Assembly: GCA_947254895.1 (NCBI GenBank)
Contig: CAMYEY010000022.1
Span: forward strand, 1 to 17,605
Direction: 5' to 3'
Origin: an uncultured Clostridia bacterium
GTDB lineage: Bacteria > Bacillota > Clostridia > Saccharofermentanales > DTU023
Length of the DNA stretch: 17,605 bases
Shown: piece after piece, positions 7,741 through 15,738 of the stretch
How the letters are laid out: every line of letters starts with the position of its first letter
How positions within the stretch are numbered: the first letter of the stretch is position 1
Position numbers and translations under genes: made by a program
The notes under the pieces: model-generated
Databases searched by the model: none
Told to the model about the DNA's origin: nothing
Seen by the model: only the letters and a program-made list of their open reading frames with translations

Positions 7741-8490
7741 ATGCCTAGAAGATACAAGTTTGCAGCCCTATCTGATAAAGGGCTTGTCCGGGAAGTAAAC
7801 GAAGATAATTACGGCTTCGTTCAATACCAGGATGAGTTTCCTTTTGTTTGTATTGTTGCCGATGGTATGGGGGGCCACTTAAATGGGGAATTAGCTAGTA
7901 AAATAGCGGTTGACTTTGCCCAAGAGAAATTAAGCAAAGATCTCCCTCTTCATAATGATGCCCCTAAAATTCAAGGAGTACTTAATGACGTGATCCAAAA
8001 GGCTAACATTAAGGTCTATCTAAACTCTTTGGAAACTCCAAAGAACAAAGGGATGGGGACAACCCTGACCATTGCTGCTTTTTATGAGTCAAGTGTCTAT
8101 GTGGCCCACATAGGTGATTCACGTTGCTATTTACTGAGAAATCGTTATCTTGAGGCCCTGACGGAAGATCATACAGTAGTTCATGAGATGTTGGAGGCTG
8201 GTACGATCAGTCCGGCTGAGATTTATACCCACCCGCAACGCCATGTACTGACTCAGGCTCTTGGTTGTGCAGAATATTTACGGCCTGACCTGATCCACTT
8301 AGACCTCAAAAGGAGAGATCGCTTTTTACTCTGCAGTGACGGCCTTCACGGTTTTGTTGATGAGGGCATCATTGAAAGTAGCATGGTTGGTCTTGATGAT
8401 CCTGAAGAAATTTGCCAAGCTCTGGTAGATGAAGCCATAGCTAAGGGGGGCCAGGATAACATCACAGTTGTCAGCTTGATATACGAATGA
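7741..8490 (+). CDS. stp: PP2C-family serine/threonine protein phosphatase (Stp/PrpC)
   Basis: This phosphatase reverses PrkC-type phosphorylation and can dephosphorylate the kinase itself. I chose the ATG at 7741 (249 residues): it has a GAAAGAG ribosome site about 6 bases upstream and begins close to the conserved ALSDKGLVR segment. A GTG at 7726 would add five residues but has no ribosome site. PP2C motifs occur in order: RxxNED at 17-22, DGMGGH from D41, GMGTTLT, HIGDSR with D126, LLCSDG with D200 and GGQDN with D239. The aspartates D41, D200 and D239 are the expected metal ligands for two Mn/Mg ions. No membrane segment or signal is seen, so it is cytoplasmic. prkC starts 25 bases after the stop. 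The pairing with a PASTA kinase is typical of Firmicutes and Actinobacteria. Confidence 0.95.
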   Translation: MPRRYKFAALSDKGLVREVNEDNYGFVQYQDEFPFVCIVADGMGGHLNGELASKIAVDFAQEKLSKDLPLHNDAPKIQGVLNDVIQKANIKVYLNSLETPKNKGMGTTLTIAAFYESSVYVAHIGDSRCYLLRNRYLEALTEDHTVVHEMLEAGTISPAEIYTHPQRHVLTQALGCAEYLRPDLIHLDLKRRDRFLLCSDGLHGFVDEGIIESSMVGLDDPEEICQALVDEAIAKGGQDNITVVSLIYE

Positions 8491-8506
8491 TTTTATTTTG
8501 CTTTAC

Positions 8507-8510
8507 GAGG
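8507..8510 (+). promoter_or_regulatory. Ribosome binding site deciding the prkC start
   Basis: GAGG in the context ACGAGGAAAAGATG lies 5 bases before the ATG at 8516. It favours that ATG over an in-frame TTG at 8498, which has no ribosome site and would add six residues. Confidence 0.65.
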
Positions 8511-8515
8511 AAAAG

Positions 8516-10603
8516 ATGAATATAAACCGTCAATTAGCACCAGGTACCATTTTAGGTAATAGATATAGGGTTATCAAAGCATTAGGGCAGGGAGGGATGG
8601 CTAACGTCTATCTGGCCGAAGACTTGCATACTCGTACTTATGTTGCTCTAAAGGTGATGCGTGATGAACTGTCGGATGACCCTGAATTTATTCGGCGCTT
8701 TGCTACAGAAGCTAGGGCTGCTGCCAGTCTTGACCATCCCAATATAGTGGGTGTTTTAGACTACGGTCAGGATGGTGAAATCCGCTACATCGTTCAGGAG
8801 TATGTCCAGGGAAAGACTCTCAAACAGCTGATTAAGGAACAGGGCGCTCTTGATTATCACTTGGCAGTTCCCCTCATGATCCAAATTAGTTTAGCTTTAG
8901 ATCATGCTCACAAAAGAGGGGTAATCCACCGGGATATGAAGCCCCAAAATGTTATGATCACTTCTGATATGGTAGCCAAGGTCACGGATTTTGGTATAGC
9001 AAGGACTTCCAATGCTAATACCATTACTTTGACGGGTGGAGTTGCCTTTGGTTCTGTCCATTATTTTTCTCCCGAACAGGCGAGAGGGGGACATGTAACG
9101 GAAAGATCAGACCTCTATTCCTTGGGAATTATTCTGTATGAGATGCTAACCGGAGAAGTCCCTTTCGATGGTGAATCCTCAGTTGCCGTTGCCATTAAAC
9201 AATTGCAGGAGATGCCCCAAAGACCGAGTCAAATTATTAGTAGCTTACCTAAGTCCTTGGATAACATAGTCTTTAAAGCTATTCAGAAAAGTCCGGGTAA
9301 TAGATATGGCTCAGCCTTGGAATTTGTAAAAGAACTAGATGCTTTTATGAAAAATCCTAATGGCAAATATGGTGTGGTTGTCAATCGGAGCCAGTTACCT
9401 GAGGGTTCACAACTCTTGGGTGGTCATCTCTATGGTTCAAATTTTGGAAAAATTCATGATGTTCAAAGCTCCATTAATAAAAAATATAGGTCGCGTACCA
9501 GAGAAACAGTGGGAGTCATTCTGATTGTCATCCTGGCTATGGCCTTTTTGGTCGGTGGCTTCCTGTGGCTTTATCGAACTTTTCTGACGTCAGAGGATAG
9601 CAGTTCGGCCGAAAGTTTCGTTGTTGAAGACTATAGCGGTCGTAAAATTGAAAAAGTTATTGAAGAACTCAGTTCTAAGTATGGATTGGTTTTAGACAAA
9701 GATTTGCTGGTTGAGTGGGTACAAAATGATGTCGACCAAGGGAATATTTTTGATCAAAAACCTCAAGCCAATCAGAAGTTTATCAAGGGCCAAGACAAGA
9801 TGGAGCTGAAGGTGAGTGCAGGTAGTGCAACTAACAAGTTACCTGATATTACCGGAATGAGTAAAGCAGAGGCTGAGTCTGTTCTTAAGGAAGCTGGTTA
9901 TCATGTTGCCTTTATCGAAGAAGCTTCCAATAATACCGATAAAGACCATGTCATTAGAACGGTTCCGGTAGCAGGTAGTGTTCTGCCTCAAGGAGAATCG
10001 GTCAACGTCTATATTTCGACCGGCAAGTCAACTACCTTAGTACCGGGTTTGGTAGGCTATTCCTGGGCTGATGCCCTGGATCTTTTGCGGTCTGCAAACC
10101 TCACCCTAGGTTCTGCTAGCCCCTACAAGGATCCTGTTGCTGAAGCAGACCGCATTATCATTAAGCAGTCACCTGAGGCTAATGTAGAAGTTAGACCAAA
10201 TTCTATGATTGACCTCACCTACGGTAGTGCTAAAGACTATGAAAATTTTCTCCACCCAACTGAGGCAAATCTTAATATGCCATCATTTGTAGGAAAAACT
10301 TGGGATGTTGTTTATTCTGAAATGGGAAATTGGGGATCATCCGCACCTGAGATATCAGTTCGCTATATTAACGAAGAGGCTAGACAAAATGCCCATCACA
10401 CGACAAACCCTCAGGCTTGTTATGTCCTTCAACAATCTGTTGCTGCAGGAACGGACCTAAGTTCAGTCTCTGAGATAGTTTTTACCCTGGGGACGTATTC
10501 AGATTATATTGGAGACAGTAACGGTTTTAACTTTCCATATCCCCATGACGGTAATAGGCAGGATAACTTTCCCTTCCCGGGTGGTAACCCTATAGTGCCG
10601 TAA
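8516..10603 (+). CDS. prkC: PASTA-domain serine/threonine protein kinase PrkC (Stk/PknB family)
   Basis: This is a single-pass membrane kinase that senses cell-wall fragments outside and phosphorylates Ser/Thr residues inside; 695 residues. The kinase domain (about 17-280) has the Gly-rich loop LGQGGMANVY (23-32), K46 in VALKV, the catalytic loop HRDMKPQN (138-145, D140), the DFG motif from D158, a Thr-rich activation loop and SPEQARG. One membrane helix lies at about 332-352. Outside are three clear PASTA repeats (about 368-436, 441-503 and 506-571) and a divergent fourth-like segment (about 586-661) beginning MPSFVGKTWDVVY, followed by a Gly/Pro/Asn-rich tail. The phosphatase gene is immediately upstream and rsgA 32 bases downstream. 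In B. subtilis PrkC phosphorylates the RsgA homologue CpgA, so this neighbourhood has a functional precedent. Roles in spore germination, growth or cell-wall control are inference here. Confidence 0.95.
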   Translation: MNINRQLAPGTILGNRYRVIKALGQGGMANVYLAEDLHTRTYVALKVMRDELSDDPEFIRRFATEARAAASLDHPNIVGVLDYGQDGEIRYIVQEYVQGKTLKQLIKEQGALDYHLAVPLMIQISLALDHAHKRGVIHRDMKPQNVMITSDMVAKVTDFGIARTSNANTITLTGGVAFGSVHYFSPEQARGGHVTERSDLYSLGIILYEMLTGEVPFDGESSVAVAIKQLQEMPQRPSQIISSLPKSLDNIVFKAIQKSPGNRYGSALEFVKELDAFMKNPNGKYGVVVNRSQLPEGSQLLGGHLYGSNFGKIHDVQSSINKKYRSRTRETVGVILIVILAMAFLVGGFLWLYRTFLTSEDSSSAESFVVEDYSGRKIEKVIEELSSKYGLVLDKDLLVEWVQNDVDQGNIFDQKPQANQKFIKGQDKMELKVSAGSATNKLPDITGMSKAEAESVLKEAGYHVAFIEEASNNTDKDHVIRTVPVAGSVLPQGESVNVYISTGKSTTLVPGLVGYSWADALDLLRSANLTLGSASPYKDPVAEADRIIIKQSPEANVEVRPNSMIDLTYGSAKDYENFLHPTEANLNMPSFVGKTWDVVYSEMGNWGSSAPEISVRYINEEARQNAHHTTNPQACYVLQQSVAAGTDLSSVSEIVFTLGTYSDYIGDSNGFNFPYPHDGNRQDNFPFPGGNPIVP

Positions 10604-10635
10604 GATCACCGGGGCAGGTTTGAGTAGGAGTTAGA

Positions 10636-11544
10636 ATGGAACAGTTAAGAGAGAGAGAAGCAGTCATCTTGAAAGGGGTGGGAGGACAATATCTTCTCCA
10701 CCGCTATCAGCCTGAATTTCAAGGTTTAGCAGTTCCTCGGGGGATCTTTCGTAAAAATAATCAGACCCCCTTACCGGGTGATCGGGTAGTTTATGCTGAC
10801 TCCGGTGATCCGGATATTCCTTATATCATTGACCAGATCTTACCCAGAAAAAACGAGCTTAAAAGGCCTCCAATGGCAAACCTAGACCTGCTGCTCATTA
10901 CCATTTCGGCTGCTCTGCCTGAAGCCGATTTATTTCTTGTAGACCGCCTGATAGCTTATGCTCTTTTTTTAAAGATACAGCCAGTTTTGCTTTTGACTAA
11001 GCTTGATCTTGCCGGATTAGACTCAGATGCTTATCAGACCATTCAAAACAATTACCGGCAGACGGGGCTCGAAATTATTGAACTAGCCCGTGGTCTGGAA
11101 GATGAGCTTGATCGTTTAAAAGACCTGATTTCAGGTCAACTGGTTGCTTTTGCTGGCCAGAGTGGGGTCGGAAAGTCTACCCTGTTGAATCGCTTATTCG
11201 GTCAAGATCTGATGGAGACAGGAGATCTGTCAAAAAAAGTTGGACGAGGCAAACAAACTACCCGGCATATAGAGCTCTTTCCATATAGGAATAGTTATAT
11301 AGCTGACACACCGGGTTTTCAGACCATCAATTTTGATCAAATTCAGATTAGCCCTGAAGAATTTACGGCTTCCTATCCGGAATTTAAAAATTTGGCAGGG
11401 GATTGCCGTTTTAGTAATTGCAGTCACAGCCATGAGCCCGGCTGCAAAGTTATAACCGCTTCTGCCGATCAGATTTTTCCTGAAAGGCTTAAACGGTATC
11501 AGATTTTAAGAAAAGAAATAGAAGAGGCTATGGGGCGATACTGA
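10636..11544 (+). CDS. rsgA: Small ribosomal subunit biogenesis GTPase RsgA (CpgA/YjeQ)
   Basis: RsgA is a circularly permuted GTPase that binds the 30S subunit late in its maturation. The 302 residues show an N-terminal OB-fold (about 1-75) and then GTPase motifs in the permuted order G4-G1-G2-G3: TKLD (121-124), GQSGVGKS (174-181), a GKQTTRH switch, and DTPG (224-227). A C-terminal zinc knuckle uses C257, C262, H264 and C270. The order G4 before G1 is diagnostic. A TAGGAG ribosome site lies 5 bases before the ATG at 10636. The gene follows prkC by 32 bases, so it is probably co-transcribed with its likely regulator kinase. All metal and nucleotide residues I expect are present. Confidence 0.96.
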   Translation: MEQLREREAVILKGVGGQYLLHRYQPEFQGLAVPRGIFRKNNQTPLPGDRVVYADSGDPDIPYIIDQILPRKNELKRPPMANLDLLLITISAALPEADLFLVDRLIAYALFLKIQPVLLLTKLDLAGLDSDAYQTIQNNYRQTGLEIIELARGLEDELDRLKDLISGQLVAFAGQSGVGKSTLLNRLFGQDLMETGDLSKKVGRGKQTTRHIELFPYRNSYIADTPGFQTINFDQIQISPEEFTASYPEFKNLAGDCRFSNCSHSHEPGCKVITASADQIFPERLKRYQILRKEIEEAMGRY

Positions 11545-11577
11545 CCCAAGCCATATTTTTATAGAAGAGGTGTTGTT

Positions 11578-12267
11578 ATGTTAACTAAAGCTCAAGATCG
11601 TAATGTTGTTATTTGTCCCAGTGTTTTGTCGGCGGACTTTGCCCACCTTGCTGATGATGTTGCAACAGTAAAGTCAGCAGACTGGATCCACTTTGATGTT
11701 ATGGATGGTCATTATGTGCCTAACCTATCATTTGGCCCTGTGGTGGCTGCAGCCCTTAAGCCTCATATTGACCAACCACTCGATGTCCATCTCATGATTA
11801 GTAACCCTGGGGAATATTTAGAAGCCTTTGCTAAGGCAGGAGCAGACTCCATCACCATTCATCAAGAAGTTGCCTTACATGGGCACCGTTTGTTACAACA
11901 AATCAAGGATCTGGGGTGCTCAGCTGGGATGGCTATCAATCCTGGAACTTCTGTAGAGACTTTGAGAGAGTACCTACCTTATCTAGATTTAATTCTGATC
12001 ATGACTGTCAATCCGGGTTTTGGTGGCCAGTCCTACATTCCAAGTATGGATGACAAAATCAGACGGACCAGACAAATGATTGATGAATCAGGTCGTGATA
12101 TTTATCTGGAAGTAGATGGTGGAATTTCTAGCCAAAATATTCAACGTGTAGCAAGTTGTGGGGCAGATGCTTTTGTTGCAGGATCAGCCATTTTCTCCAA
12201 GTCAGATCGGGCTGCAGAGATTGGCCAGATGAGAAAACTTGCTGAGGCAGGATTTGCGGCCAGATAA
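11578..12267 (+). CDS. rpe: Ribulose-phosphate 3-epimerase
   Basis: This enzyme interconverts D-ribulose 5-phosphate and D-xylulose 5-phosphate in the pentose phosphate pathway. It is a TIM-barrel protein of 229 residues. The signature segments PSVLSADF (14-21), HFDVMDGHYVPN (from 38), VHLMI, MTVNPGFGGQ and EVDGGI (178-183) are present in order. The expected metal ligands are H38, D40, H71 and D180, with D40 and D180 also acting as acid/base. An AGAGGTG ribosome site precedes the ATG at 11578. The stop codon TAA shares its last base with the ATG of thiN, so the two are translationally coupled. The position after rsgA is the common one in Firmicutes. Nothing unusual is seen. Confidence 0.96.
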   Translation: MLTKAQDRNVVICPSVLSADFAHLADDVATVKSADWIHFDVMDGHYVPNLSFGPVVAAALKPHIDQPLDVHLMISNPGEYLEAFAKAGADSITIHQEVALHGHRLLQQIKDLGCSAGMAINPGTSVETLREYLPYLDLILIMTVNPGFGGQSYIPSMDDKIRRTRQMIDESGRDIYLEVDGGISSQNIQRVASCGADAFVAGSAIFSKSDRAAEIGQMRKLAEAGFAAR

Positions 12268-12992
12268 TGTTTGATTATGCGATTGTTTTAAATGGTCAAG
12301 TTGCAGACTGGCAACCTTTACAGCTCTACTTGAATAAAAGTCGGTCTTTGGTTGCGGTTGATGGAGGACTAAATCACCTGGTAAGACTTGGGCAAAAACC
12401 AAGAATCTTGTTAGGAGATTTAGACTCCGCCAGTCCGGCAAGCCTTGATCAAGCAGAAAGCTGGCAGTTGGATAAGCTGAGATATTCTCCTGAAAAGGAC
12501 TATACGGACTCGGAGCTCGCAATACGTTGGTGTCTCAATGACTATAAGATCCGACAAGGGGAGAGCTTAGAGTATACCGGCAAGGCTAAAATTTGTCTGC
12601 TGGCGGCTTTTGGTAACCGCTATGACCATCTTCTAAGCAATCAGTTTTTATGTGCACGATTCTCTAAAGAGGCTGATTTTCTGCTTTCTGATGGGCAAAG
12701 GCATCAGCTTATTTTAGGAAATAACTCTTCTGCTATAAGAGAGCTGGATTTGACCAATTTGTTTCAATTCATCAGTAGGCCGGAAAAATATGTTTTTAGT
12801 CTATTAGCAATGTCTGATATAGTTAAGAGGCTAACTGTTAAAAATGCCTATTACACTTTGTCAGATTATGATTTAAAAAGAGGTGAGTCCCTAGGTGTTA
12901 GCAATGTGTTTGCTCATAACCATAAGGGTGGAGGAGCGAGGATTTCTTTTGCTGTTGGCTGTTTAAGTGTCTTCCTTATTCCGGAAGAATAA
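12267..12992 (+). CDS. thiN: Thiamine pyrophosphokinase
   Basis: ThiN converts thiamine and ATP to thiamine pyrophosphate and AMP. The 241 residues contain VAVDGGLNHL (29-38), GDLDS (50-54), and KDYTDSE (77-83), in which D78, T80 and D81 belong to the conserved nucleotide/metal site. LLAAFGNRYDH is the counterpart of the usual GGRxDH motif. The C-terminal thiamine-binding part is a beta-rich segment ending in FLIPEE. The start ATG overlaps the rpe stop (TAATG). I see no TPP riboswitch upstream, in keeping with its place inside a housekeeping operon rather than a thiamine operon. The product supplies the cofactor for transketolase, which shares substrates with Rpe; that link is inference. A Crp/Fnr regulator gene follows after 19 bases. 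Confidence 0.93.
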   Translation: MFDYAIVLNGQVADWQPLQLYLNKSRSLVAVDGGLNHLVRLGQKPRILLGDLDSASPASLDQAESWQLDKLRYSPEKDYTDSELAIRWCLNDYKIRQGESLEYTGKAKICLLAAFGNRYDHLLSNQFLCARFSKEADFLLSDGQRHQLILGNNSSAIRELDLTNLFQFISRPEKYVFSLLAMSDIVKRLTVKNAYYTLSDYDLKRGESLGVSNVFAHNHKGGGARISFAVGCLSVFLIPEE

Positions 12993-13011
12993 AGGTGCAT
13001 GAGGTAAAACT

Positions 13012-13725
13012 ATGGCAAGTAGAAAAAATCAAAATGCAGAAAATTTAAAACCACATAATTGGCCACTATTTCTTAATCTCGATGAAACAGCTTGTGCGGA
13101 TTTGGATCGGTCTATTAAGATTCTTAACTATGGCAAGGATGAGGTCGTTTTCAGGCCGGAGGACCGGGCCGATGGCATGTATTATATGGTTTCTGGCAGG
13201 ATGAAAATTTCTAAGTTGATGCCGGATGGTCGGGCTCAAATATTTTATATATATAATCCAGGAGATTTCGTTGGTGGTTTGAATGTCTTGTCCGGAGACC
13301 ATTATCTCTACCTGGGTGAGACGTTGGAAAAATCGATTATCGGTTATGTCCCAAAGGATATTTTTGATAAATATGTCATCAATCGTTTAGATAGCCTTAA
13401 AATTATCCTATCTAAGTCCTATGACAGAATTCGCTGGGCTGAAGACTTGATCTCGCGCCTTTCTTCTTCAAATGCGGAGATTAAAGTAGCCGGCCTTTTG
13501 ATCAGCTTAATTGATCCTTATGGTAAGCAGATCAACGGAGAAATCCAGCTGAAGTTGTCAATAACAAGGGAGGAAATGGGTTCTTATGCAGGCTTAACCA
13601 GGGAGACAATGACTCGAAAACTAAATGATTTCAAAAATCGTGGCTTGATTGATTTTATAGGTAACCACACTATTGTCATTAAAAATTTAGAGGGATTAAG
13701 GTCTATTATCTACCTTGTTGACTAA
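13012..13725 (+). CDS. Crp/Fnr-family transcriptional regulator
   Basis: A 237-residue regulator with an N-terminal cyclic-nucleotide-binding-type beta-barrel (about 20-135; GDFVGGLNVLSG is the barrel segment), a dimerisation helix (about 140-165) and a C-terminal winged helix. The helix-turn-helix covers about 187-206, with TRETMTRKL (196-204) as the recognition helix; the ExxxR arrangement (E198, R202) is typical of DNA contacts in this family. Only one cysteine (C28) lies in the N-terminal region, so the FNR-type four-cysteine iron-sulfur cluster is absent. The classical cAMP-contact pair RS in the phosphate-binding cassette is not evident; this segment reads SGDHYLYLGETLE. The effector and targets are unknown. 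GAGG lies upstream of the ATG at 13012. It ends 7 bases from the convergent folP end. Confidence 0.85.
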   Translation: MASRKNQNAENLKPHNWPLFLNLDETACADLDRSIKILNYGKDEVVFRPEDRADGMYYMVSGRMKISKLMPDGRAQIFYIYNPGDFVGGLNVLSGDHYLYLGETLEKSIIGYVPKDIFDKYVINRLDSLKIILSKSYDRIRWAEDLISRLSSSNAEIKVAGLLISLIDPYGKQINGEIQLKLSITREEMGSYAGLTRETMTRKLNDFKNRGLIDFIGNHTIVIKNLEGLRSIIYLVD

Positions 13726-13739
13726 AGTCTGGCTACTTT
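13724..13739. terminator. Weak hairpin spanning the convergent gene ends (possible bidirectional terminator)
   Basis: AAAGT and ACTTT form a 5-bp inverted repeat around a 6-base loop across the 7-base gap between the regulator stop (13723-13725) and the folP stop (13733-13735). A short T-run follows on the + strand. The stem is short and AT-rich, so this is only a candidate. Confidence 0.2.
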
Positions 13740-14713
13740 TCCTGATAGGGTTTCAGCAGTTTATCTTCTGCCAGACTAGCTTTTCTCAGGGCTTCGCCGA
13801 CCCTAGCTGCGATTAGTTGTTCCTGGACGGTATGCGTCCTGACAATAGATATCCCCTTGGTTGCGGCATATGAGGTGAGGGCAGCTGAGGCTAGGTCAAG
13901 CTGGCTGGCGTACTGGTCCTGGTTGAACCAAGGCCAGGATTCTTTTGCACTGGCTGTAAGTAAAATTTCTCCCAAGAAACGTTTGCGAGAAACACCTAAA
14001 AATATGGGAAAGCCAAAATCTTTGATAAGGTCAATTTGCTGAAGTAAGAGCAAGTTTTCTTTCTGGCTTAAGGCAAAGCCTATGCCGGGATCAAGCCAAA
14101 TCTGTTCTTTTTTTATACCTGCTTGCAGGGCGATTTTAAGAGATCTTTCTAAGTAAAAGCGGGCAAGGTCCATAATAGGCATATCGGCCATCCGTTTAAA
14201 TTCTGTAGAGCTAAAATTCGGATTGTATTTTTGGCCATCCGGATTAAAAGAGGGAAAATTTTGACTTGCCTGATGGTCGGGACGGGCTATGGCCGGATTA
14301 AACATGATAATAAGATAGGCCCCTTTTTCAGCTATAAGGCTTGCCATTTGCGGATCAGACATGAGGCCGGATACGTCATTGATGATGCTTGCCCCTTGGT
14401 CTAGTACAAATTCAGCTACGGCAGACTTACGAGTATCTACAGATAGGGGGAGGGGCAGTTTAGAGTGAAGGGGACCGATAACATCTTTTAAGCGATTAAT
14501 TTCACGTTCAGCTGATACCAGTTGTGACCCAGGACGGGTAGATTCTGCTCCTATATCCAGCATTTCCGCACCTTGGTCAGCCAGATCTAAGCCGTGATTG
14601 ATAGCTTGATCTTTATTGAACCAGAGATTTCCATCGGAAAAAGAATCCGGAGTGACATTTAAGATTCCGCATACATAGGTATGGCCTTGTTTAAGTTTAA
14701 AATGTTGGGTCAT
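13733..14713 (-). CDS. folP: Dihydropteroate synthase
   Basis: FolP condenses 6-hydroxymethyl-7,8-dihydropterin pyrophosphate with p-aminobenzoate in folate synthesis and is the sulfonamide target. It has 326 residues, longer than the usual 260-285. The TIM-barrel signatures are present: GILNVTPDSFSDG (16-28), DIGAESTRPG (53-62), VDTRK (92-96), NDVSG (112-116), DPGIGF (208-213), GVSRKRFLGE and a late RTHTV carrying the conserved Arg and His. After the beta-strand YLIIM the usual His is replaced: MFN (137-139) in place of MHN or MHM. About 35-40 extra residues (140-180) follow, rich in Pro, Asn and Phe. The ATG at 14713 overlaps the recombinase stop as ATGA, so translation is probably coupled. 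No other folate genes are adjacent. Confidence 0.93.
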   Translation of the reverse strand: MTQHFKLKQGHTYVCGILNVTPDSFSDGNLWFNKDQAINHGLDLADQGAEMLDIGAESTRPGSQLVSAEREINRLKDVIGPLHSKLPLPLSVDTRKSAVAEFVLDQGASIINDVSGLMSDPQMASLIAEKGAYLIIMFNPAIARPDHQASQNFPSFNPDGQKYNPNFSSTEFKRMADMPIMDLARFYLERSLKIALQAGIKKEQIWLDPGIGFALSQKENLLLLQQIDLIKDFGFPIFLGVSRKRFLGEILLTASAKESWPWFNQDQYASQLDLASAALTSYAATKGISIVRTHTVQEQLIAARVGEALRKASLAEDKLLKPYQEK

Positions 14714-15723
14714 GATTTTGAATTGTTTCCCTCTCTTTGATTTTGAAAATCAGACCTACGATAGCTGTTTAAAGGATTTTTAGCAACAGCCTCGTGAAGC
14801 ATATCATCATTGATGTGGGTATAGATCTCAGTCGTTGAAACGCTGGCATGTCCCAGAATCTGCTGGAGACTGCGGAGGTCTACATGACCATGCTGGTACA
14901 TAAGTGTTGCTGCTGTATGTCTTAGCTTATGGGCAGAGTATTTTTTAGGGTCAAGCCCGCTTTTTCGAATATACTTCTTCACCATGTTTTGGACAGCTCT
15001 TTGGGAAATACGCCGTCTGTTACGTGATATAAAGAGGGCATCTTGATCATTTTTAGCTTCTAACTTAGGTTCAAGCCTGTTTGGAAGATAGAGGTCGATG
15101 GCCTGAAGGCAGATGGTGTTAAGATAAATCGTTCTTTCTTTTCCGCCTTTACCTAAAACAGTAAGGGTATCTTCTTTTATATCTGATATATTAATGCTGC
15201 AGAGTTCAGATAAGCGCATGCCACAATTCAGAAAGAGTGTGAGTATGCAGTAATCCCTTGGGGCAAAGTCATCATCTGAGTTGGCGGCCTGGCCTAGTAG
15301 GCTGAGACTTTCGTCCACTGAAAGATGGCGGGGCAAGGTTTTTTTTAGTTTGGGCGTTTCAAGTTCGCTGGCGGGGTTTGTCTTGAGAATTTTAGCTTTA
15401 CTATATAAAAAGGAGAAAAAACTCCTGATTGCTGATATCCGCCTAGATCTGGCAGCTGGTCCGTTGGAGCGCTCTTTACCAAGCCAGGAAACAAAGCGGT
15501 ATATCTCGCTCAATTGAACAGATTCTAAAAATTCTTGGTCTATATCGCCTATATCAATTTGGTCGAAATCTTGGTCAGGAGGAACTAAGCCCCGGTACTG
15601 TTTGAGAAAAGAGAAAAATAAAACCAGGTCATATTGATATTCTTGGATGGTGTTCTCTGACCTTTCCTTGATGCCCGAGAAATAGGAAAAAAACTCATCT
15701 AACCAATAAAAACTTTTAGCCAC
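14710..15723 (-). CDS. xerC: XerC/XerD-type tyrosine recombinase
   Basis: A tyrosine site-specific recombinase, probably for chromosome dimer resolution. In 337 residues it has an N-terminal SAM-like core-binding domain (about 1-115) and a catalytic domain (about 130-320). The catalytic residues are all visible: R170 in GMRLSEL, K192 in the GKGGKER beta-hairpin, H265 and R268 in HKLRH, H292 in LGH, and Y301 in IYTH. The start is GTG (15721-15723), with an AGG-containing ribosome site 8 bases upstream and an in-frame TAA two codons earlier that rules out a longer form. The protein is about 35-40 residues longer than E. coli XerC/XerD, partly in the N-terminal domain. No attachment sites or phage genes lie nearby, so a chromosomal Xer role is favoured over a mobile integrase. 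The choice between XerC and XerD is not settled. folP is coupled downstream. Confidence 0.9.
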   Translation of the reverse strand: MAKSFYWLDEFFSYFSGIKERSENTIQEYQYDLVLFFSFLKQYRGLVPPDQDFDQIDIGDIDQEFLESVQLSEIYRFVSWLGKERSNGPAARSRRISAIRSFFSFLYSKAKILKTNPASELETPKLKKTLPRHLSVDESLSLLGQAANSDDDFAPRDYCILTLFLNCGMRLSELCSINISDIKEDTLTVLGKGGKERTIYLNTICLQAIDLYLPNRLEPKLEAKNDQDALFISRNRRRISQRAVQNMVKKYIRKSGLDPKKYSAHKLRHTAATLMYQHGHVDLRSLQQILGHASVSTTEIYTHINDDMLHEAVAKNPLNSYRRSDFQNQREGNNSKS

Positions 15724-15738
15724 TGATTACCTGCTTCC

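Noticed and set aside
8498..8515. TTG start for prkC
   Set aside because: The GAGG site is placed for the ATG at 8516, and the six extra residues have no support.
14710..15723. Phage or integrative-element integrase
   Set aside because: No attachment-site repeats, tRNA gene or phage/conjugation genes are near, and the sequence resembles chromosomal Xer recombinases.
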